From Pilaira anomala (lineage: Eukaryota > Mucoromycota > Mucoromycetes > Mucorales > Mucoraceae): a stretch of DNA of 18,592 nucleotides. The stretch lies in NCBI GenBank assembly GCA_025716855.1, contig JAIXMQ010000172.1:1-18592 (forward strand), written 5' to 3'. The notes under the pieces were generated by a model. The model was given only the letters and a program-made list of their open reading frames with translations, was not told the origin of the DNA and did not search any database. The position numbers were made by a program, and so were the translations under genes. Each line of letters opens with the position of its first letter. Positions within the stretch are counted from its first letter, which is position 1. Shown here piece after piece: positions 8,991 to 17,483 of this stretch.

Positions 8991-9408
8991 CATTTTGGTC
9001 ATCTTGAGTCTGTATGGATGAAGTAAATGAAAGAGCAGACAAATTATGACAGGCAACATCAGGTAATTTATATATTTTTAATTTGTTTCCATGTACTAAT
9101 TTTTCATCTCCGGTTTCAAGATTTTTAACTTTATAGGTACCTTTGTGAGCCGTTTGCGAGATGGTGTAAGGTCCTTCATACTGATCTTCTAATTTTCCTG
9201 ACCATGAATTTTGAAGGTATGACTTGTACACCTCGACTACATCACCTAATTCAAATTGAGGTTTCAAGAGTTTACCTTTTGCCAAAATTTTACGATCAAT
9301 GGATTTACGCTGTGTTTCTTGAGATTGCTGAATATTTTGTACGGCTGAGTTGCGAATGGTTTGCAGTTGATCAATTTGATGATTCACCAAAAATTTTAAA
9401 ATGTTCAT
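8985..9408 (-). pseudogene. pol: Element B integrase C-terminal (GPY/F) domain
   Basis: This frame continues the integrase after a shift near 9390. Helical sequence (LQTIRNSAVQNIQQSQETQ) leads to FELGDVVEVYKSYLQNSWSGKL and then YEGPYTISQTAHKGTYKV, the GPY/F module found after the core in many Ty3/gypsy integrases. It ends in VHGNKLKIYKLP and a low-complexity linker. The domain is complete. The frame overlaps the end of the preceding integrase block by 38 bp, consistent with a single-base indel in a T run rather than a separate gene. Confidence 0.8.
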
Positions 9409-10378
9409 CTTCTATTACTTGAGGATTCGGGATATCTAAAGGACTTGCATCTACATCTGATATCCTCATTTCTTCCATTGTCTTCTGTAAGTATCTATCA
9501 AATGGGGAATAAGCCTCTCTTCCATACGTAAGAAAAAAAGGAGTATATTTTGTTGTCTGTTGTTTCAATGTTCTATATGCATATAATACTGAAGGTAAAT
9601 AAATATGCCAATCTTGACGTTCCACATCAGGACGTTTGCGAAGTACAGCACCAAGAGTTCTATTGAATCTTTCTATGAGTCCATTGGCCTCCGGGTGGTA
9701 GGTAGATGTCGTTTTATGAGTAATACCGAAAAGAACACAAGCTTTTTCAACTAGCGTACTAATAAAAGGCTTACCATTGTCGGTAATAATAATACGCGGG
9801 CATCCATGGGTTGTGATAATACGATTATATAAAAATAATACAATTTCACTAGAAGTTTGCACCCTAAGTGGTTCTGCTTCTACCCATTTAGTCAAATAAC
9901 ATATAGCTGCTACGATATAACGGTGTCCACCTCTCGATGTTGAGACATGTTTTATATCGATTCCAATTTTGCTAAACGGCTCCGCTGTAACTGCGATTGG
10001 ATTTAATCTTTCTTGTATAATCGGTTTTCCTTCTTTTTGGCAATGAGTACATTTGGAGATATAATCACGAATTTGATTTCCCATTTTTGGCCAATAGTAT
10101 CTTGAAGAAATTTTATTAAATGTTGTTTGATATGCAAAATGACCACCAAGAGGATGGGTATGATTAGCCCAGATAGCACCTTCTTGAGTTTCTTGGGTAA
10201 ATAAGACCATTCGCGGCTGATGATGATTTGCGATTGAACCTTGACGGTGTAATATCTTATTTATGACTATATAATTTTTGCTTTGAGTTTGAATAAAGTT
10301 GATGGTGTCCTTAGATATATCTTGAGGATAATCCAGGGAGTTAAGGTAGTGTTCTAATGCTTGTAGTTTGTAATTCAT
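9371..10378 (-). pseudogene. pol: Element B integrase, HHCC and DD35E core
   Basis: The block carries the zinc-binding domain (HTHPLGGHFAYQ ... CTHC) and the catalytic core. Its Asp residues are in SKIGIDIKH and IITDNGKPF and its Glu is in NGLIERFNR. Exactly 35 residues lie between the second Asp and the Glu, so the DD35E triad is intact. Typical follow-on motifs are present (SVLYAYRTLKQQTTKYTPFFLTYGRE). The ATG at 10378 is probably not the real start: one frame over, coding is open from the A tract at 10486 through RQLTSLQYNEL, so an indel near 10370 separates them. It would insert the cDNA into the genome. It is unlikely to be made intact from this copy unless the breaks are sequencing errors. 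Confidence 0.88.
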
Positions 10379-10482
10379 TGTATTGTAAAGATGTAAGTTG
10401 ACGTTTTGGTTTCGATTTTATATTTTTGGGTGTATAATTTTTATATTGTTTATTGATTTGTTTTGATAATAGATCTAGTTGT

Positions 10483-10541
<59 letters not shown>

Positions 10542-10688
10542 TAGTATCCTAAAGTTACGCCATCTGGACGAGTCATGATTTACATCTAGATAAAATTAAA
10601 CTTTTTGATTGACATCAAATTTTTGGTCACACCAAAGATAAAGTTTTACAACATTTACTCGATATTGGTTGAAAGTTAATCACGACGT
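10379..10688 (-). other. RNase H-integrase linker of element B, with stops and an A54 tract
   Basis: On the - strand the RNase H frame meets TAA, TGA and a further TAA after LSRLGY. It then stays open through LDVNHDSSRW, the 54-nt A tract (17 Lys codons and an Asn) and LQLDLLSKQINKQ up to about 10370. This looks like degraded linker coding rather than a promoter or separate gene. Confidence 0.5.
10486..10539. repeat. Homopolymer of 54 T (54 A on the - strand)
   Basis: An uninterrupted run of 54 T lies inside the pol of element B. It is in frame on the coding strand. Expansion, a retroposed poly(A) tail, or assembly error could each explain it. Confidence 0.95.
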
Positions 10689-11117
10689 TTAATAACCCAA
10701 TCGACTTAAAAAGTCCGCAGATTGATTGACACGACCAGGGCGGTACTTCACCGTGTATTGATATTCACTTAGGAAGTTGATCCATCTTGCAATTATTCCA
10801 GTTGGATTCTTTGTATTCAGTAAACCTTTTATAGCTGAATGATCCGTAATAATAGTAAAGTGACGACCAAGAAGATACGGTCTACACATTTTGATTCCAA
10901 ATATGCAAGCAAGACACTCTAATTTAGAAATTCCATAATTAGCTTCTTCCTTATTCACAGACCGACTAAGATACGCGATAGGATGTTCTTGTCCATTGTC
11001 ATCTAATTGAGTAAGGATACATGATAATCCTTTAATACTAGCATCTGTTACTAAGATAAATTCTTTAGAAAAGTCCGGACGAGCTAACACCGGTGCCGAT
11101 ATCAATGCTTGTTTCAA
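10689..11117 (-). pseudogene. pol: Element B RNase H domain
   Basis: The block has the Ty3 RNase H core. FILVTDASIKGLSCILTQ carries the first Asp, KLECLACIFG the Glu and FTIITDHSAIKGLL the next Asp. Near the end it has YRPGRVNQSADFLSRLGY, the conserved AD-x-LSR close of the domain. It is in a different frame from RT: the RT block ends PWDC then TGA at about 11140, and the expected continuation (ETTKAFETLKQALI) is one base over, fitting an extra T. The domain is complete and its catalytic residues intact. Confidence 0.88.
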
Positions 11118-11139
11118 TGTTTCAAATGCTTTAGTAGTT

Positions 11140-13587
11140 TCAACAGTCCCAAGGCTTCTTGTTGTCTTTTTTCGTCTGTTCGTGTAATGGTCGAGCTATT
11201 GCAGCAAATCCTGGTACAAATCTTCTATAATAGGAGCATATACCAATGAAACTTCTTATATCAGTGATTGTTTTAGGTAAAGGAAGCTTTGCAATTTTTT
11301 CCAATTTGGCAGGGTCAGTCTTCAAGCCTTCTGAGGTAACGATATAACCCAAGAATTTTAGAGACACCTTGAAAAATTGACATTTACTAGGCTTGAACGT
11401 TAACTTAGCCTTTCGGCAGCATTCGAAAACTTGCTGAATGTGACTCAGATGTTCTTCATGACTGGTACTATAAATATTAAGATCGTCGATGTAACATACT
11501 AAAAACTTGTTGATCAATGGTCTAAACGCAATGTCAACTAATCGTTGAAAAGACGATGGACTATTACACAATCCCATTGGTAAAGTCACATATTCGAAAC
11601 TCCCAAACTTCGTCGCAAATGCCGTCTTTTCTATGCTCTCCTCCTCCATTGGGATTTGGTGGAATCCGGAAGTCATATCCAAAGCACTGAATATTTTTGA
11701 TTTGCCTAACTGATCCAACAAATCGTCGACCCGAGGTAAACTGTAGGCATCGAGTTTACTAATTGCGTTTAGTTTTCTATAGTCGACTACCAAGCGATAT
11801 TCTGGTGGCGGAGCAGCTTCACCAGCAGGAGGTGGTCTTGCAGCCTTTTTTACTAACATGACGGGAGCAGCCCAAGGACTAAACGATGGTCTAATTATAC
11901 CGAGATCGCAGAAACGTTTGAGTTCTTTTTCCAAGTATTCACTCTCAATGGGACTAAGACGATAAGGTCTATGCCTAATTGGCATTACATCTTCCGTTAT
12001 AATTTTATGCTTAATGAGATTTGTCCTTCCAATTGTGTTCTTGTCCCAGTCAAAAATATCCTGGTATTGATGTACAAGATCATAAAATTTATTTTTTAGT
12101 GAATCCGAAATTTCGCCTACTTCAATATTAGCCTTAACACGCTCCATTGGGATATTCATTTCACGTCTGGCATTTTCATTCAAGTTTCCTTTCGTGTATT
12201 CTTGATGTTCCAACATATTAAGAACTTCATACCCGATAGCAGTATCATTATTGGGGTCAAACCAGTTAATAACACCTAAAGTAGTATTCCCTTCCAGGGT
12301 TTGAGTTTTATCAGAATTATTAATCACGGTTAATTGAAATTGGTTATCCAACGAGAAAAACTTGATATCATAATTTTCTGTAAAACGATTTAGTGATCTT
12401 TCAATTTGATCATGATGCAATTGGAAATCATAGATAAGATCAGAAGTGGTTTCCAAAGGCTTTTCAACAAAAAAGGTTCTTTGAGTCTTTGCTGGAAGTG
12501 TCATTTTATCATTCGAAGTGGTAATAATCAATTCATCATTTTTCTTTTTCAAAATTAATATATTATCGGGTACATCATTTTCTAACATATACAAGTCATC
12601 ATCCTCTTCTGTTTCACTATCTTCAAGAGACTCATCAGAAGTACCTGAATCTTCCGTACTACTTTCATCCGTTTCATCAATACTAGATTCATCCTCGATT
12701 ACTGCATTATTGTGAACAACTCCACTATATAAAGGGGTGGTTATGTCTTTTTTTGTAACATAATCAATGTCTACATCTGTGGTCTTCTGCTTGTATTGGA
12801 TTCTCATAATTTTCTTGGGAAAATTAATAACAGCATTAGCCCGATGCAACCAATTGGTACCGATTAATAAGGGATTAGGCATGCTTGGCAAAACTTCAAC
12901 AGTGGATGGCACAATTAATCCAGCTGCCTTAATTGGTACATCGTATATAACACCTATAGATGCTAACTTGGTACCGTTACCTAATGTAAAGATACTCTGT
13001 GAAGGTCCATCAATCTTGTACCCTAACGAGTCACTCAAAGCTTTGGTCATACAAGTTTTTGACGCACCACAATCTATCAAAGTTTTAATTTCCAATTTAT
13101 CAATTATAAATCTTGAGTAAACCGCAGTAGAATCAACGTCCTCCTTTCTATTTTCACTATAATTAAGTTCTTGGATCTCTTGACGAGCAGGATCTAGTGA
13201 TGTAGCAGCATAACGACAGGCTCTCATTAACTGTCTTTTAATATTAGGATTAATAGCAATTAATTCCTTGACTTTGATATTTGCCGGTTGTTCAAGCACG
13301 TCCTCCACTACATCATAAGTAATTTTTGGCTTGACTCTTGAACTTCTTTTCTTCTTTTCAGGAACAAAAGCTTGAGTTAATATCGGAGCATTAGGGATAA
13401 CAACTTCATCCATGGTAATGTCACTTCTTTCCGGTGCAAAAGATACTTGTTTTTCGACTTCGTTTACTAACTGAACAGGTCCCATAGTTTGCGCTACTTT
13501 ACTTCTAAGTTGTCTAGTTCTCATAGACGCATCACTCTTTTTATGAATAACCTTACTCTTATGAGTAGTGCGGGCATCAGGTTGGTT
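11140..13587 (-). pseudogene. pol: Element B protease and reverse transcriptase
   Basis: The frame is open from just after a TAG at 13588-13590; the first ATG is at 13524. The protease active site is IDCGA, with its Asp codon at 13074-13072; Cys replaces the usual Ser/Thr, a variant known in some Ty3 elements. An acidic Ser/Asp/Glu-rich stretch follows at about 12690-12590. RT starts near 12050, with RPYRLSPIESEYLEKEL, a Pro-rich insert (ARPPPAGEAAPPP) just before YRLVVDYRKLNAI, then FSALDMTSGFHQIP, LPMGLCNSPSSFQR and the catalytic YIDD at 11493-11482. The thumb and connection run to PWDC and a TGA. RT motifs are intact. In the intact element this would be expressed as a Gag-Pol fusion through the frameshift at 13761-13767, but the TAG blocks that here. 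Confidence 0.88.
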
Positions 13588-13590
13588 CTA
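13588..13590 (-). other. In-frame TAG between the frameshift site and protease
   Basis: In the -1 frame entered at the slippery site, coding is open (LIGSVETNND ... LYTAVRVK) until this TAG and continues open after it (NQPDARTTHKSK) into protease. It may be a simple nonsense mutation; the following bases (AAC) do not match a known readthrough context. Confidence 0.6.
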
Positions 13591-13722
13591 TTTCACCCGT
13601 ACAGCTGTATATAGTTCTTCATTATTTTGGTATTGTTTTTCAGAATTTTTTTCAGGATTTTTTTCAACCAGTAGATTTAATGATTGTTTGTTGTTGATGG
13701 ATTTGTTGGTATTGGGAATATT

Positions 13723-13767
13723 CGATTGACCATCATTATTAGTTTCAACCGACCCAATTAGTTTTTT
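13723..13767 (-). promoter_or_regulatory. Programmed -1 ribosomal frameshift signal, gag to pol of element B
   Basis: On the - strand the last gag codons are TCA AAA AAC TAA, giving the slippery heptamer A-AAA-AAC (13767-13761) in the correct phase, directly before the gag stop. Slipping back one base enters an open frame that leads towards protease. Nine bases after the heptamer a 7-bp stem can form, CGGTTGA (13751-13745) with TCAATCG (13729-13723), one G-U pair, loop of 15. GGG before it can also pair with CCC at 13716-13714. Heptamer, spacing and hairpin match the -1 frameshift pattern of many retroelements. Confidence 0.7.
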
Positions 13768-14999
13768 GACTGTTCTTGATTGGTGTTACGTTCGTCATTT
13801 CGCACATCATTAGAATATTGAGGTTTGCTTCGTTGATCTTGACCTTGGCTTTCGTTATGTTGATTATCATTACGTTGATTTTCATTCCGTTGATTATTAT
13901 AACTATTATTACGATAATTATCATTTCTGTAATTATCTCGGCCACGATATCCCTCATTTTGATTATTTCGATAATTATCACCATTTCTGTAATTATCATT
14001 TTTTCGGTAACCTTCATTATTACGATAATTGTCATTGCCACGATAGTTATCATTCGAACGATAATTTTCATTATTACGATAATTATCATTGTACCTTCCA
14101 CGACGCTCATTATTATAGTTATTATTAGGCTTAGTACTAGCAAAATGTCTTTTAATACTTTCATCAATCATTGCTTGAATTTTATCATTATCAATAACAT
14201 TATCAGCAGCAGGATTAGATTCCATTTGATTTAATTGCATTTCTTGTAGTTTAGTAGTTAATTGACTGATAGAAGGTGATTCTATGTTAGGTAAAGCAGT
14301 AGGCAAGGTAGTAGGCACAGTAATAGGTAAAGCAGTAGGTAAAGTAGAAAAATTATTTCTATAATTCGGTGGAACCTCATTAGACACAATAACATTTCTA
14401 GCAATAAATGGGTTGTCTACAATGGTAATAGCTTCTTGATGGTACGCATTCCAATATCCATCAGCACTCTTGAGATATTCTTCATACGTTTCCGCACCTT
14501 GTAATCGACATTGCACAATGATTTCAGGATGCAATCCAGCTTGAAATCGCATTTCGATTAACGCTTCATTTTTAATATTAGCTAATTTCGCGGCTTCTTT
14601 CAATCGTCCCAAATAAACACGAGGAGCTTCATTTATCCCTTGACACATAGAGTTAAAAGCAAGTTGATATCGACGAATCAATTGAGGTGTAATATATGTT
14701 TTGCGCATAGTATCAGCAATGTACTTGTAGGTACACTTTTCATCTTCTGTTTTTTCTAATAATTCTTCAAAGAAAGCACTAGCACTATGCTGTAACTGGG
14801 TTTGTAAAATGACCAATTTACGTTTATCGGTTTGAATATCAGCTAACGCAAAGTAAGAATCAAGACGTTTTTCAAAGTGTCTATAGTCTTCTCCTTCATT
14901 ACCACCAAATTCAATAAGGCGATTACGAGGGTGTCCATTGTTATAGGATTGATTATGGTTTTGATAAGCCAACACAGTATTATTCGAGATTTGATTCAT
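13758..14999 (-). CDS. gag: Element B Gag, Asn/Tyr/Arg-repeat tail
   Basis: An intact 413-residue frame. The N-terminal half is a Ty3-type Gag capsid: EFGGNEGEDYRHFEKRLDSYFALADI, then LQTQLQHSASAFFEELLE and RVYLGRLKEAAKLANIKNE, with a GLHPEIIVQCRL segment. The middle holds Leu/Pro/Thr-rich linker (TLPTALPITVPTTLP) and a helical segment. The last 120 residues are dominated by about ten N-D/E-x-YR repeats and then N/Q/R-rich sequence. There is no CCHC zinc knuckle, so the basic-aromatic repeat tail probably binds the RNA instead (inference). The ATG at 14999 follows an A-rich leader. The stop overlaps the frameshift signal used to make Gag-Pol. This is the only undamaged large frame of the element. 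Confidence 0.85.
   Translation of the reverse strand: MNQISNNTVLAYQNHNQSYNNGHPRNRLIEFGGNEGEDYRHFEKRLDSYFALADIQTDKRKLVILQTQLQHSASAFFEELLEKTEDEKCTYKYIADTMRKTYITPQLIRRYQLAFNSMCQGINEAPRVYLGRLKEAAKLANIKNEALIEMRFQAGLHPEIIVQCRLQGAETYEEYLKSADGYWNAYHQEAITIVDNPFIARNVIVSNEVPPNYRNNFSTLPTALPITVPTTLPTALPNIESPSISQLTTKLQEMQLNQMESNPAADNVIDNDKIQAMIDESIKRHFASTKPNNNYNNERRGRYNDNYRNNENYRSNDNYRGNDNYRNNEGYRKNDNYRNGDNYRNNQNEGYRGRDNYRNDNYRNNSYNNQRNENQRNDNQHNESQGQDQRSKPQYSNDVRNDERNTNQEQSKN
13895..14110. repeat. Degenerate short tandem repeats encoding the Gag NYR tail
   Basis: Many imperfect 15-24 bp units of the form ATTATCGTTATTACGATAAT-like sequence encode the repeated N-D/E-N-Y-R motif. They create long antisense open frames rich in Ile that are artefacts of the repeat. 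Confidence 0.75.
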
Positions 15000-15035
15000 T
15001 TTTAAACGAAGATATTGGGATTTAAAATTATAGGG

Positions 15036-15074
<39 letters not shown>

Positions 15075-15132
15075 GGAGATGTGATTTAAGAGAGTTTAAA
15101 AAGAAATAATACCCTGTTAAGTAAGCACCAAA
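15000..15132 (-). other. 5' leader of element B with A29 tract
   Basis: Between LTR and gag ATG. It contains the PBS at its outer end and a run of 29 T (A on the coding strand) at 15039-15067, about 40 bp before the gag start. Confidence 0.7.
15114..15130 (-). other. Primer binding site of element B
   Basis: On the - strand TGGTGCTTACTTAACAG begins two bases after the CGTATCA end of the LTR. TGG fits the CCA end of a tRNA. The tRNA species was not identified; it differs from that of element A. Confidence 0.65.
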
Positions 15133-15674
15133 TGATACGACTAATAGTTTATAGCAGTATACAAGTGAAGATGTTATTAAGAGTTATATAACAAACAATT
15201 AATAAAGTAAAATGTGAGCACCAGACTATATAGTTGTCAACTTATTTAAAAAGACTTAGATATATTATTCGCTGAAAAAGTGGTAGATACAGCTAGACTC
15301 TAAAAAGAATTATCGACGTCGTTATAGAATAACAAGGGGATAATAATCAGTTTTTAATGGGAGCGTAGGAAATACAATAGTTTTCAATACAAATAAAAAG
15401 AATATAATCAAATATAAGACAGGTAACGAATTATCAAAAGTGAATTCAGAAGATCAAAGCGAAGATGTAATATATACAAACTGGGTTTGACAGTTCAAAA
15501 TATCAGAGATAATATAAGGATAACCTAATTACTTATTTGAAGTTTCTAGTAAAATCTAACTTAAAGTTTATTTAATTACAAAAATGAAGGGGGTATTTAT
15601 AAGAAAAAGTGATTGTTGTACCACCTGAGTTTGTAAAAAAAAAAAGATAATAAAGAAAAAAGGTTGAGGTAACA
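15133..15674 (-). repeat. 5' LTR of element B, 542 bp
   Basis: Near-identical to 7821-8360, with the same ends (TGTTACCTC ... CGTATCA on the - strand) and a TATA box at 15594-15601, which would drive transcription of the element leftwards. Confidence 0.92.
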
Positions 15675-16404
15675 CCAGGTTCTTGTTTTGCTTTAAACTA
15701 ACATCTTTCCATTCGGTATGTAAAAAACTAACACAAGATTAACTTTGTTACTTACTAGCGATTCATTCTATTTATGTTTTTGCCTCTGTGTGGATGCTAC
15801 TAATCCTCATCAAATTTCAGAGTTAGATTGCAAGTGATGCATAATTTTCATTATAATTGGATTTCTCTTTAGAAAAACCACTTTCAATCTTTAAATTAGT
15901 TCTCGATTGTTTGGATACACCCGGGGATTTTCGAGTGACCTAAAATAAAATAAAACTACCCAAAAATTCAACTCAGCTTGATCAATCCCAACTACCCAAG
16001 AAAAAATAAATGACCTATTTATTATATCGGGAGTGACCTGGATAAAATAAAACAACCGAGATGGGTCTGTCGTATTTACATCATCTCTACTTATATCAAC
16101 ATAAGTAGATCAGGGAAATAAAACTAAACATTATTATAAAAACCTGTTATCTCCTCATAATAGTATACATGTTTAGCATTGTATATCATTATCAATATCT
16201 TGAACCTAAAGGAAATCCTCTATATTTAAATGCAGATACAATTGCCTTCAAATATGATTGCCGGTAGAATACCATGAGCAAATATTAAAACATAAAATTG
16301 GGATTAAATAAAAATAAAAACTAAAATTAATTCTCAATTTATATTAATAAATAGAATAAGAGATATTTACTGTTAATATTCTCCATACAAGATTAGCTAC
16401 CTTT
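15675..16404. other. AT-rich DNA without a recognisable gene
   Basis: No sizeable open frame or RNA gene seen. It holds the direct repeat pair listed separately. A short - strand frame (about 15939-15840) follows a possible splice acceptor but resembles nothing I know. The stretch should continue the CACTA-like element if B inserted cleanly, yet shows no such coding. Confidence 0.4.
15933..16056. repeat. Pair of about 26-bp direct repeats, 98 bp apart
   Basis: GAGTGACCTAAAATAAAA at 15933 (to 15959) and GAGTGACCTGGATAAAAT at 16031 (to 16056) share GAGTGACCT plus an ATAAAATAAAAC-like tail. Origin unknown; possibly remnants of an old repeat. Confidence 0.5.
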
Positions 16405-16536
16405 TGTTGGGATAAGAACGACTATTACCAGCAAAAATACATTATTCATCTATTAATAATAAAGCGATATTATATTACCTGTATAAAAAATAAGAATAAA
16501 AAGAAAAACGCTTTTGGAATAACAAGTATCCCAACA
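16405..16536. repeat. Possible 132-bp Copia-like solo LTR or small inverted-repeat element
   Basis: It starts TGTTGGGATA and ends TATCCCAACA, a perfect 10-bp inverted repeat (11 with one flanking base each side). TGTTGG...CCAACA ends are characteristic of Ty1/Copia LTRs. A TATA-like GTATAAAAAA lies inside near 16480. No flanking target duplication was found, so a MITE remnant is also possible. Confidence 0.4.
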
Positions 16537-16950
16537 ACTGTCAATTCAATCCCAAAAAACGGGAAAACATAATTCAATCCAAGTAGAACAATAGAATTGA
16601 TCGGGTCGTACAATAAATAATAATTCTTTGTCAATTAAAGTAAAAGCATTTACCAATGAAATCTGTAGCAATGGATCCCAGATCGATAATTAACCCTTTA
16701 ATATAATTACAAGGTACAATTGATCAGGGACATAGATTGTTATCCAGTCGGATAGACAAAATCCAAGATTATTTATGGTCAATTCGAAAGAGTAGAACAT
16801 TTATATTCAAAAGCAGAGGAATTGGGTATAGATTCATTTAAACCCATCAAAAGATGATCCTTTTCAAACACAATCATCAAGATATTCAGGATATATAAAG
16901 ATGATTATTATTTTAGTTTAGAAGAGTTCTTTTTCGGTTTTATTTTACAA
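16537..16950. other. AT-rich DNA without a recognisable gene
   Basis: No open frame, RNA gene or clear repeat supported. Confidence 0.4.
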
Positions 16951-17483
16951 TGTTACGCCTCTTTAATTTCAATTGAGGGTAACACCAACTTTCAAAAAAC
17001 ATATAAATACCTCTTCTAAAAATAAAATAAATAAATCTTCAATCAAGTAATAACTTTAAATAAGTTCATTTGTATTCAATGTCTGGTTCTTTTAATATTC
17101 CTTCCCAATTCTTCATTGTTTACTTTCTATTGTGTATTTATTACCTCTCAAAGTATCTTTCTAAGAATTCGTTGCTTAATATTCATTACCTTTCGTCTAT
17201 AATATAAATATATTTAATATTTCTTTGTAAATCTCTGTATTTCCTACTCTTATCTTATTGCTAGTCATCCAATTGTTAAATAATAACTTTGCTGATACTC
17301 CTTTAAAGATAACTAGTCGCTAAATACCATTTCTCATAAACTATATATAATAAAGTCTTTCTAAGTTGACAACTCAATAGTCTGGTGCTCACATTTTTCT
17401 TTACTTTTCTATTATCTGTATCCTCTTTCTACATTTAATAACTATCCCTAACTTATACAACTAAATAATCCCTAGCTGTATCA
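16951..17483 (+). repeat. Diverged solo LTR of the element B family, + orientation
   Basis: It starts TGTTAC and ends TGTATCA like the B LTRs and has nearly the same length (533 bp), in the opposite orientation to B. Shared blocks in the same order include ATAAATACC (TATA region), TGTATTTCCTAC, AAGTTGACAACT and AGTCTGGTGCTCACATTT. ACAA flanks both ends (16947-16950 and 17484-17487), a possible target duplication. No internal region adjoins it, so it is a solo LTR, older than B judging by divergence. Confidence 0.75.

Larger units (their letters stand above)
7821..15674 (-). mobile_element. Element B: complete-length Ty3/gypsy retrotransposon, about 7.85 kb
   Basis: Read on the - strand the order is 5' LTR (15674-15133), PBS, gag (14999-13758), frameshift signal, protease and RT (13587-11140), RNase H (11117-10689), integrase (10378-9371), integrase C-terminus (9408-8526), polypurine tract, 3' LTR (8360-7821). 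The two LTRs differ by eye at one substitution and a handful of 1-2 nt indels, so insertion is recent. Pol has several frame breaks, mostly in homopolymers. No target-site duplication is seen: TATAC lies left of the element and CCAGG right. Confidence 0.92.

Noticed and set aside
10540..10688. SINE or tRNA-derived insert ending in poly(A)
   Set aside because: No A-box or B-box promoter and no flanking duplication were found; kept only as one explanation of the A54 tract.
13072..13074. Protease Cys in IDCGA as an inactivating mutation
   Set aside because: Asp and Gly are intact and DCGA occurs in other Ty3-type proteases, so it need not be inactive.
13895..14110. CRISPR-like array of short repeats
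   Set aside because: Units are degenerate, not separated by unique spacers of constant length, and they code for the Gag tail in frame.
13745..14167. Met/Ile-rich - strand frame overlapping the gag tail
   Set aside because: Out-of-frame shadow of the same repeats, with no domain.
13776..14234. Ile/Thr-rich open frame on the + strand, membrane-protein-like
   Set aside because: It is the antisense of the Asn/Tyr/Arg repeat tail of Gag; its composition follows from the AT-rich repeats.
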